A stretch of DNA of 28,416 nt, from the NCBI GenBank assembly GCA_020650975.1, contig JAIPMN010002731.1, positions 1 to 28,416 on the forward strand, read 5' to 3'. The translations under genes and the position numbers were made by a program. Under the pieces are notes generated by a model, which did not search any database, had not been told where the DNA came from, and saw only the letters and a program-made list of their open reading frames with translations. Positions 12,401 through 24,400 of this stretch are shown in pieces (within the stretch, counting starts at the first letter, position 1; each line of letters opens with the position of its first letter). The DNA comes from Apostichopus californicus (Eukaryota; Echinodermata; Holothuroidea; Aspidochirotida; Stichopodidae).

Positions 12401-15400
12401 CCCCCTGTGTGAACTATGTATGCTTAACTTTGTACTGCTGAATAGGTTAGCACAATAACTGTTTTCACTGGACGTTTGTGCATTGAGAGGGGTTAGGAAT
12501 GGTGGGGGGAGGAGGGGGAAGGAGTGAAGGGCAGGGAAAACAGATGCCAAACATACAACCGTCCAGCTGCTTTGATTCTTCCAGAAGCTAGAAAAGGATT
12601 TTATATGACCAAGAAAATAACTGCTATACATCTTTTGACTTCTCTATGGCAACTGAATCATTTCGCATAGCATTTAGTTATGTCATACTGTATAAGCTAT
12701 TCCCTGTATGACATATTCTAACCCATTCAGTTTTCTGAGCATTGCTTTACCAAAAGTTATCCCAAACCATTATTTTAATGAATTATGTTATTTTAACTCA
12801 AGTTTGAAAGATTACTTTGTTTCATAAATGGTCAATTAATAAAATTGACAATTTTCTTATTGAATTTCAAAATCAGTGAATTAGATGATTAACCTCATCC
12901 CAATTTTAACGACAGGTCCAGTTTGAAGAACGAGAGGATACTAAGATTTGTACCGTCATCATCAACGATGACACAATCTATGAGGACGAAGAAGAGTTCA
13001 TAGTGGCCCTTGACACACCGGCCTATGCTCTGTTGGGAGAACCGTTCACCGCTGTTGTGGCAATCAATGACATTGAAGACAGTAAGTACAGCATATTCAG
13101 GCATGATGAGAGTGAAGGTGTGGGAGAGGGGTTTGGGGAGGGGAAGGGGGTGTGGGGAGGAGGTGTCAATGGAGGGTACAGACCCAGGGCCCAGGAAAAT
13201 ATGGGATGTAGAATAAGGTTTTATTTTCGAAACATGCTGAAGGAAACATGAAGACTTTAAAAAGAGGGCATGGTGACATATATTAGAACCAATGCCACAG
13301 TGGCCATACACAAATTGACAGGTGTTCTTGAAATGTACCTTAAATGTGAAGCAACAACCATTGCTCGCTCGTACCAAAAGTCAGTCTGAGTTTTAACGCG
13401 TAGTGATCTAATAATAGCTGTCCTAGTAATAGCAGGATGATATCTATAAGTGAGCACTAAAGTATGCACAAAACTATGAAGACCATGCTGGAAAATAAAA
13501 ATACAAACAAACATTGAAAAGCAGCTGCAGGATGTGCGTCGCCGTAAAAAAATAATTTGAATCCATTAAGGTCATTCAGTAAGTTTGTGTTACTGTATGC
13601 TACATGAAAATCACATACCGTATGTATACAATAGAAAAAAACCAAAGAAGATTTGTGGAGTGTGGACTCTGCTTACCCACATCTTTGAGAAATTTTCAGG
13701 ATAGTCCTGTTGCTGGTTAAATATGATTTGATGAGTTTAACATAATGAGCCATTGATGTCTGTGTATAGTTCCTTTAAATAAAATACCCTGCCTAGCTAT
13801 TTGAGTCAAGGCGAGGTTGGGGAGGGAGGGGGCGAGGATGAGGGTGGGTAGGTCCGTTTACTTTTGGTGTTAAAAGTACAATGAATTTACCACAAGCTGC
13901 AATGTTTTTAAGTCAAGGTAGCTATACTCTCTTGTAAAGGCATAAGAAACCTACAAGCAAACATAGGTCCATGAAAAATAAACTGTAGCCTTTTGGCATT
14001 GATGCTTTTATTGAATGGTGGTTGTTTTTCCCTTTTTCAGAACCGACAATTCAGTTTGAAGAATCAGTGATGCATGTTAACGAGAGCTCTGGGTTCATAT
14101 TCGCTCCTCTGATCAGGACAGGTGGGTTATTTCTTTGAACTGTAATAATGCTTCCAGTTGTTGTGAGGAAATATCTAACAGATGCGGGGAAAGGGAAAGG
14201 TTTATTAAAACCATGCCTTTGGACGGAGTGAAGGGACTAAAGTTATCATGAAGGAACTACACTACCGACGTGGCTGCAATTATGCCCCAAAATACAATAC
14301 TGTGATTTGATGAAATTGCATGTTTTGGTTCAAGTGAAGTCAACAAAACTGTGAATTAAAATATGATATTGCCTGATACAGATTAGGCCAGCAAACCTTA
14401 TTTGTTTTCTCTGATGCAAATTATATCAGCAAAATTGATTAAACAATTTGTTATTATTTTATGCGATTAAAGTCTGTCAAAAATGTGTAATTATAATAAT
14501 AAAAATACTAATAATTGTAATGATAATGATAATAATGATGATAACGATGATAACGATGATAACGATGATAATGAATATTAGTGATAATAATGATAATAAT
14601 AATTTTCTTTTATCTGTCTTTGTTATTAAACGATTTGTTATTGTCCTTTACAGGTGATGTCAGTAAAACTGTGACGGCCATCTGTTTCACCATCCCAGGA
14701 TCAGCCACTGGTAGCAGTCTAGTCTCCTTGGAATCTGGTTCAGATTACAAGGCTAGGGGGATGGACCTTGAGTACCAGGTGGTGTTCCCCGCTGGGGTAC
14801 GGAAGGCTTCTTGCGATGTCAAGGTACGAAGGGCAGCCTTGAAGTTTATTGCATTGGATGTTGTTTTATCTCTTGGTATAAAGGAAAAAGTTTGGGATAA
14901 ATGTTAGCTCTGAGAAACTCACGTAATTACAAGATGGAGTAGATACTTATCCGCAAAACTGTAGGAAATTAGAATTGCACAGAAATGTTTATAACTTGTT
15001 TAGGAATCTGTGCATGTGTGTTGGGGGAGGGGGGGGCAGAGGTCATGAGGGGGAGGCGGATTTTAGGGATAGTGGTAGTGGGAGTTACCAAGAATGGCAC
15101 AAGGACCATATAAACAATACAATTTGTTTGAATAAAGACAATTTATTTACTTTTCTGTAGATATAGTGTATATGGATTCATTGCCTCAAAATACATCTTT
15201 ACATTTTTTTGCCATACTTTCTTCCAGCTTATTGATGATGCCCTCTATGAGAATGAGGAAGACTTCCAGGTTGCCTTGGCAATGCCGTCTCTTCAGGCCA
15301 GACTGGGAAGACAGTCAAGAGCTACGGTGGTGATCGAGGGACCCAACGATGGTGAGGAATTGACTTTGCTCATGAATCCTGCAGTTATAAGTGACTGGTA

Positions 15401-18400
15401 GCCATAGTAACGGAGGAAACCCTCTCATTAAAAGTACAATATAATAGAGTGAAGTGTTTATTCTTTTTGATTCCTTGCTGGAGGCAGAAGGAATCTATGC
15501 AATGATGATGGCATGTGTGTATGTGACATTTGCTTGTAAACACCACAACTCAAAAAAGTTCATGGTGGATTAACAGCAGACTTGGTATGTGGATCTGTCT
15601 TATTGAGTACAAGAACAATACTATTTCTGTCAAGTTCAATGGTCATTTGGGGTCAATAGAGGTCAAAGTCTGAAAACATTGTAAATATGATAACTCAAAA
15701 AGTACATCTTTGTTGAACTTCATACTGGGTATGTAGATCCAGCTTGGTGAGGACCAGAAACCTATTGAAATTGGTTTAGGTCAAAGGTCCTTTTCAAAAG
15801 GATTGTTGCTATACTCAAGAAGAATTCATCTTTCAATGTATTGATTTATTTCTCACAGAGTCGTTGATCTATCTCCCACATCACGAGTACATCTTCAACG
15901 AGAACGCCGGTACAGTAGAGATTGAGGTGATGCGACAAGGCAGTGATCTGAGCCACACCTCCATGGTATGGTGTGCTCCCAAACCACTCAATCCACCGTC
16001 CGCTAACCCCGGAGAAGACTTTGTACCCAGTGCCAGTCAGCTAACATTCAGACCACAGCAGACCGTTGAGGTTAGAATGAAATCATGGCCTCTTCCTAAT
16101 TACCATCTTTAAAGGCATTGAAGACTCGCCCCAAACCGTGTGCGGCCATCTGAAAAAGTTAACTTTCCGTTGCTTGCAAGTGACGTTTTGTTCGTGTCGC
16201 TACAGAATGCAGACAGTAATGAAACGTGATACCTTGTTATCTTTTATCTAGACCTGAGATGTCCATTGCTGCTATTATATGTACACTGTGTTGTGGGTAT
16301 TGACCGTAGCAGCATGTACTGACTGTGCACTAGTGACTAATTACCGATGGTAGCAAGCTGTGTGTGTATTTTCTGGGATCGATGGTGGTGTCTAACACTT
16401 CTGTTACACCTCATTCGAAACTAGGTCAGATTACCTGCATGAGATGTTGCTTTGTGCGCGAGTCTTCACACCCTTTAATATTGGAATAGGTAGTAAGATA
16501 GGTACATATTATTGTAGCAAACAAAAGGAAATTTGTATTCTTTTTACCTCTGTCCCCTCTCACCTAATTCTAATCTATGGATATAGCTATACTGATTTTG
16601 AACAGGTGAGAGTCATTTTAAGGTTTATTAATTTAGGCCTTATTTCATTAAAAAAAACAATTTTTAAATAGATGAAAAGTGTTTGCATCTCAATTTTGCA
16701 TGCAGCAATTTCTCATTCTGTCATATTTCTAATGTGCCACTTTTGGACTTGCAAAAGCATTTCACATGATGTCTTGAAATAATACTCTTACACCCCCATC
16801 CCTTCCTCACTTGTTTGTCTTACAAAACCTATAATTTAACAAGTTTTATGCTGTACTAAAATCAAGAGTAAACTTCCAGGAAGTATTTGTTGACTCTTCT
16901 TAAATTTATCAACAATATAGCGAGTGAGATCAATAACGTGAAATATTTTGATATCTCTCAGGTGTGTCGAATCACCATTGTGGATGATACAGCCAGTCCC
17001 AGGATGGAGGGTAATGAAACCTTCTTGGTGTACCTGAGTTCAGCCATGGGTTCGGCCCTCAGCGCCCCTCATGAGGCCCTCATAGTAATCAACGATACCT
17101 CGGATGGTAAGCCAAACTTTTGGCTCTGTGAATAACACTGTATGGTCCTTTTGACCATTCAATCTGCTCACTGTACAAACTCAACTGTACTTGCAGTGTA
17201 AAAAGAGGGGGTTAATGTTGGCAGGGAGAGGGTGTAGAGGTAGTGATGGTGTGAAAGGGGTTGGTGGTTGCAAGATATAGGGGAGGGGGTGTAGGGGAAT
17301 GCATGGGTAGGAAATGATGTACAGGGAGTATGTAGGGGAATAATGAGAATGGAGTAGGTGCTAGATGGCTGTAAGGGTGTGGGAGTAGGGGAGCTGGCAT
17401 AAGGAGGGGTTACAGAGGGAGTAAGCAGAAGATGGGGAGAATGGCATAGGTGGTAGCAAGATGAAGGGGAGGGTGTAGGAGAATGGGTAGGGAGGGGATG
17501 TACAGGGAGTAAGTGGGGGGGGAAATGAGAATGGAGTGGGTGCTAGATGGCTGTAAGGGTGTGGGTGTAGGGGAGTTTATAAAGAGAGTTTGGCTGCATA
17601 GTGATTAAGAATTTGAAGAGCATGGAAAGTTTTTTTGGGGGGGGGGAGGGGGAGTGAAGTGACTTGATAGAAGATGGATTATTATGAGCCATTCTCAAGT
17701 GTAGCCACAAATAGTTTTCTTTTTGTTTTGTTATTCAGAGCTTTTCATTGGCCCTTTGCTGATCACATGTCATCATATTTCTATTTTTGTTTTTAGTTCC
17801 CACAATGCAGTTCTCAACTCTGAAGGTAACAGTGGAGGAACAGTTGGGTGTAGTTCACATTCCCGTCGCTAGGATAGGTGACCTTAGTTACAGCTCATCG
17901 GTAGTCTGCTATACCAGACAGAAGACGGCTCAGGTCATGATGGACTATGAAGAGAGAAGAAATACGGATGAATTTAGAATAGTTTTCCTGCCTGGAGAAA
18001 GGGTGAGTAGGACAAAGGTGATAGTCATTCCCTTCCCTTTCCACCATGTAAAGGAACGAAACATTCCAAAACTGTGGTATCAAAGTAAATAACTTTATTA
18101 AAAAATAAAATATAATCATTTTATTAAAAAAAAATTTTTTTTTTTTTAAAAATCAGTTTTTATATCACCTAGATATAATAACCATCTGGTATTACAGCTA
18201 TTAGTTGTTCTAATTTATCTATTTATTGTGAGAAGAAGATAAAGGGCCTAGAATCATCTAAAATATCAAACCCATCAGAATAATTTTCATAAGTTATCAT
18301 TTCTTGATGAGTGTTTCAAACTGAAGTTGATTTTTGTCGATAGGTCAAAAACTGCAGCGTAAGACTAATGGAGGACAGCACGTACGAACCAGACGAACAG

Positions 18401-21400
18401 TTCCTTGTTCGACTCTCGGATGCAGAAGGAAATGCATTCTGTAAGGCCAGCATCGGAACCAACGTTTCTGCCATTGTCACCATCACCGACAGAGAAGATG
18501 GTAAGTTCTGAGGCACCCCTCATGTAATCATGATGTTGCCCCCCCCCCAAGCCCATTTTTCATAGCTGGACCCTACAACTACTTTTGTTAAAATTTGAAA
18601 GAATGGCCTGTATCATCATTTTTTCGCTCTTGCTGCCATCCGTTCGCCTAACATGCCTTTTCTTCTTGAAACTTGCTTTTATCGTCAGGTGATAGCATTG
18701 TTACTGTCCTTGTCAGTTCCCATGGTTACAGTTTACAGATCAGGCATGAGTTTTTTCTGCGAATTCGCGGAATATCCGTGATTTCTTTTCTACCTCGGGA
18801 CAAAAACTATTATCCTAACACACTGTAGCATACGCAAACTGGAGCCTTTACCGCAATTTTTGCAAAGTTCCGTGATTTTTTTTTTACCCCAGGCTCATTG
18901 CTGACAGATACTGTTATCATATCTGTGTTCTTTCCTCCATAGCTCCCATGTTACAGTTTCAACGAATGGCTTACAGCGTCCGAGAACCATCTCGACCTGA
19001 CCAAACTCATTACGTTGCTGTCACCATAGTAAGGACTGGGGATCGAAACCGCACCTCTCAGGTCCGCCTTAGCACCCGCGATGGATCTGCTAAATCTGGT
19101 GTGGATTACGAGCCTTATTCCAATGTCCTCATCTTTGACCCTGGTAAGCTCTTTTGTCAAACAGAACATTCAAATTTGAAGATATATCATTAAAAAAACA
19201 AACCAAAATGAAAAGAAGTGACTTACATTGTTCCAAATTGAACCGATATTAATTAAAAATATCTTTTTGAGCTATTGATTATGAAACTCTCTCCGTAAGT
19301 AATAAAATTTCTGGTTATCAAAGATGAGCTTAAACGTAACCATGTATTAGTTTTTGATATCATGACTAACTGTTGTATTTGACAGACTTACAGCAAAGGT
19401 TAGGGATGTCTTAAGAACAGTTTTGTGAGCTCTGTCCAACTCAAGAAACTATGTGTAGACTAGCCACTGTACAGCAGTATGCTGTAAAATAGCAAAATAG
19501 AAATTTCCTTTGAAAACGCTTAAGTCATTCAGTCGTAATCATCAGGTGACATTTTTAATTGAGAATTACGTGATTCAAGATTATTCACAAATTAAAAATT
19601 TTTTATTCCCCAAGACACAAAAATTGATTGTTTTAGTCTCTCTTTCTTCCTAAGGTGTTGAATCGGTTGATGCCGAAGTTGAGATTCTTTACAACGAAGA
19701 TCGGGAGTGGCACGAAACCTTCTCGGTGGTGCTTGGTCCCGATGAGCCAATCAACGCCCTGCTCGGTCCGGTATCCGTGGCTACGGTGACCATCATAGAT
19801 GAACAAGCTGCAGGCAGCATCGTGTTGCCTACCACACCCAAAGTGGTATCTCTGATGGACTTTGACGATGTGGTCAATGCTCTTGAGAGTGACCCATCCC
19901 CAGGGTACCCTCTGGTTTGCATCACGGTACGTCAATAATTGACCGTATAGTAATAGACTGCGTACATATACAAATACCATCTTCATATAATGCTTCCCGG
20001 TCATGTTAACAGAAAGTTATAGTTTGACAAATAACTGTATAATCAGTTTGGATAATCAAGATGAAGTAAGATGTGATTGGTTGAAGTAACTTCATTATTT
20101 TAATCACAGCATCGCTTGGTTCATTGGCTTTGCCAAGGGTTCTTAAATTTAAGATGTATTCAGTTTAATTGACAACATTGGCTCTATTTCCAATCTTTAT
20201 CTATTTCCAATCTATTTCCAATCTATTTCCAATCTATTTCCAATCTATTTCCAATCTATTTCCAATCTATTTCCAATCAAATCTATTTCCAATCTTTATT
20301 GTAAGTTACCTCTTCTTTGCCTTACAGCCATGTGATCCCCAGTTCCCAGACTATTCCATGACCGGTACCATATGTGAACAGGCTGGTATTAATGCAACCA
20401 ATATACGCTACAGCTGGGAGGTTGCCATGCCAACGGACACAGAAGGGTCCAGGGCACCGTTTGAACGGATCGTGGACGACACCCCGTTCACCACCGCAAA
20501 TCACAAGGTCCTCGAGAGCATTTACTTCAGTCGGCGTTTCCACGTCCGCTGCGTCGCTCAGCCCTACGACAAGTATGGTAGACCAGGGGTGCCATTGAGG
20601 AGCAACATCGTCACCATCGGAACAAACAACGGTATTTGTCACACGCCCGTCACCACGGGCGTATCCCGGGGACTCCAGGCCCAATCCTTCATCGCTAATC
20701 TAGAGTACCTCGACCCCACCCACGAGGAGCATCCAAACACCCTCCACGTATCCGTGGAGATACCCCACCAGGACGGCATGCTCCCTCTCATCTCCACCCT
20801 CCGGATCCACAACATCCGACTCCTCCTGACCCAGGCGGTCTACCGCCAGCAGCACATCTGTTCCAACCTCATCAACGACCAGAACTTTGGCGGTCTGGAA
20901 GACTACACCTTCCTGGACGCCATCGACTACAACAACATCTTCCTGGGACCCGGCCACGACTACCCGTATCAGTTCGATAGCACTCTCAGAGAGGAGAAAG
21001 CCCTCCGGCTGTACAAGCATCTCAATCTCAAGAGCTGTACGTGGACGTTTGACACGTATTACCACATGACCGAGTTGATTGATCTGTGTGGGGGCGCTGT
21101 CACCACGGACTTTCAGGTCCGCGACGGTGACAAGAGCTTCCTGACGGTGACCGTACCACTGTACATCTCGTACGTGTATGTCACCGCACCGACGGGATGG
21201 GCATCTCTGGATCACAGAACAGAAATGGAGTTTTCATTCTTCTATCAGTAAGTGATCAAGTTCTTTGTGTTACATTAAAGGGTCTAATATTTAGTGTGTG
21301 GTGACCACGAGAGTTTGTCCAAATAGTGCTAGTGAAAATGGCTTACTATGGGAAGTCATCATTTGCCCGATGGGTTGGGGGGGGGGAATGTTAAGTGTTG

Positions 21401-24400
21401 TTTTTAGAGTTAAAATATTAAATTAAATATTGTCAAATGGAAACGTTGTTTCATGAACTTGATCTCATTTGCATTACTTTGCCAGGACAATCTTGTGGAG
21501 AGCTGGTCTGGAAACGGACAGCGTTCTGAGTGGTCGACTCCAGGTCTTGAGGATAAGAATCGGAGAAAATGGTAACATGATTATAGACTTCAAAACGACC
21601 ACAAAGTTTAGAGGTAAGTGGTTATGATTGGGCTGATCTTGCTCAATTGTGTTTCACGATCAGATGCGTATTAATTAATTGCATATTATGTTTTATATCC
21701 TTTACTATAAAAAATGAAATATTAATATTCAATCCAAAATTATACAAAGAGGAATCGATTATACCCGCCAACTTTGATAATTTATTGATGATAATTTATG
21801 ATAATTTATGATAATAGTATCCTTGACAAGGTTTACCCCTCATTTGGTTCTTTAAGGGTTTTCATTTGATCTCTCTTCCAGGAATGTTTGTCCTGTCCCA
21901 TCATACGTTACCAGAGTTTGAATCCAGGGTGGTCCCACCTCCTGAGTTGGGTGTAGGCTTTGATCTGGAGTTACTATGGAATGAAGGTAGCTACGACAGT
22001 CCTCAACAACTCTGGAGGGCTACCAGTGATTACAACCTCAAGGTATGATTCAATTGAAATGTTGGATTGTATTGGATTGAATATTGAAAGGAATCAATTT
22101 GATTGGATTGGATTGAATATTGAAAGGAATGGATTGCATTAGATTTGATTGTGAATGGAATGGAATTTTGAATTGGATTTTTTTATGGAATTTTGAAGTG
22201 AATTGAATTTTTGAGTGAACTTTATTTTTGATTGAAATGAATTAAATCAAATTGGATTGATTTGAATTTAAATGTATTTTGAATTGAACTTTGGAGTCCA
22301 TCTATATTGGAATGTAATTGAAAGTTGAGAAAATTCCAAATTGAAAAGAATATTGAAATCAATCAAATTGTATAACATTGGGTTGAATAAAGTTAAAATG
22401 TATTTGAATTAAATGATTTGAATTGAATTGATTTGAATAAAAATTGGATTGCATACAATCTGTAAATATCGGTATATCTCCAGGCATAATCTTTCATTAT
22501 CTTTCATTGGTCCTATACAAAAACAAAGAACAAATATGAATTTTAAACTCTGTAGGTTTCACATAAGTAACATATCTACGATGTTTATATTATTATCTGA
22601 TATCTTCTACAGGATTATTCTGGTGATTACATCATTGAACTACTTCCTTGCTCTGTGACAACTACTCAGGCTTACAATGTAGCTCAAGATGGACCTCCTG
22701 TCTGCACCGCTCACATACCAGAAAAGTAAGTTATTCATTAAATTACTTCGTGTTTTTCCTTATCACTCTGATGGAAATGGCTTCATATTAGGAGTTATAT
22801 ACATGTAAAGCATGGGAAGGAATTGTAGTGTATGAAGGCTTTAGTAGAGAGAGAGGGAGCGGGGGGAGTGATAGGGAGGTGGGAGGGGGTGGGGAGAGCA
22901 TGAGGGTTAATTGTATGAAGACACATCATCCCCAGCCTCTGCCTAACACATCAGGATTGTCACTTTAGCAATCATATCCTCTATGGAAATGCCAGAAATA
23001 TTCTGTTAAGAAGTTTAAACCACACCCCCCCCCCCCCCCCCCCTCATCTGCAGGTACAATGCTCTTGTACATTTCAATGCATTGATCATCAGGGCTTGAG
23101 AAGTTTGATTGTAAACTAATTTATTTGTAACTAAAGTGAAAAGACTGCATGTCTTTATCTGAAGTGTACATCCTTTCTCAAGTTGCCACTTATTTACTGC
23201 TTAATGTTTGATTTTTCTTCCGGGGGTGGGGGCGGGGAGGGATGGGGTGGTGGCCAGGGGAATCTTATATAAAGTAACAATTCAAAACTGACAATTGCCA
23301 ATCCTTTATTAATGGAATAACATCATTCAGAATCAGAAGTTTTGGTTGTTGCTCCAGTCACAAGAAATAATGTTGTTAAATTTTTAAGTGGTCTTCTCAA
23401 TTGGTATAATTGCTTTCTTTTCAAGGTTTGTGGTTCCCATAGCATTCCAGCAGACCAATCGACCTGTTCCCGTGGTTTATTCCTTGAATACCGAGTTCCA
23501 TCTCATGAACAACGAGAAGGTCTTCCTTATGAATCCGAACGAAGCATCCATTTCACTACAAGATATGGATTATCAGGGAGCATTCTCTAAAGGTATGGTA
23601 AAACTAAGCAATGTTAAAATTATATATGAAGAAAATTTTCTCTTCCCTGAAATTAATTCCCCATTTTTTGTGCAATATCCTCCTTTTTCAATAGGTTCAA
23701 AGTGAGCCAACAATTCTTGGAATGAATTGTATCTAAACATTTTTACTGTTATTAACAGGATTTGTCTCTGCATGTTCTAAGTTTCAAAATGTAGATTCCA
23801 TTAAAACTGAAACCAAAAATTCAGACTTCAATAATTTGATTATTTTCCGTCCAGGTCAAACCATCTATGGTCGTGTTCTCTGGAACCCAGACCAAGACCT
23901 GGACCAAGCCTACAAGCTTAACATTGAGAAGCTGTACATCTGTACTGGGAAGGACGGTTACAGCCCTTACTACGACCCCAGCGGGAACCTTTACAACAAC
24001 GGCCCTCAGTTTGGTTGTATGCAAGATACCAAGAACCTCAAGAGCAGGTTTCTTATCTTGGTAACTATAACTTCATCTTCAGATCAGATACTTATTTCTC
24101 AAAGACAAAAGATTCTTTGACTTTTGGTTGGTCTATAGGGCCAGTATAGATTTTCCTTAATATTTACAGTGGGTGTTAAAATTCACACCTTGGTGGTATA
24201 CACCCATCAGTTCATTGCTGTGTAGAGGAAATGCAGGTATTTTACATCACATCTCTCTAACCTGTCTCCTCTCAAACCTGCACTTTCCCATCTAACCTAA
24301 CCCTACACAAAGTTGGTGCAGGTGACATGCAGGTGTTTAAACACTGGGCTTAACACAGTTTGATAAATTTAAATTCTTTTAGCAGTAATTAATCACTCAT

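Noticed and set aside
12333..12406. Functional tRNA gene
   Set aside because: A and B boxes are present, but no convincing acceptor-stem pairing was seen and a repeat-like body follows; SINE preferred.
12895..13377. 160-residue open frame on the - strand
   Set aside because: It overlaps exon e19 and intron sequence in antisense, with no domain or splice support.
17212..17400. Proline-rich open frame on the - strand
   Set aside because: It is the complement of a G-rich tandem repeat and has no other support.
19633..20004. 123-residue open frame on the - strand
   Set aside because: It is antisense to the Calx-beta 5 exon e28 and shows no family similarity.
20183..20300. CRISPR-like array
   Set aside because: Units are 11 bp, directly adjacent without spacers, and lie in an animal intron; it is a simple tandem repeat.
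20169..20327. N-terminal extension of the long open frame into the 11-bp array
   Set aside because: It is low-complexity repeat translation. The acceptor TTACAG at 20322-20327 and the conserved PCDPQFPDY start fix the exon boundary.
20700..21215. 171-residue open frame on the - strand
   Set aside because: It is antisense to the conserved coding exon e29, has no recognisable domain, and is explained by GC-richer codons there.
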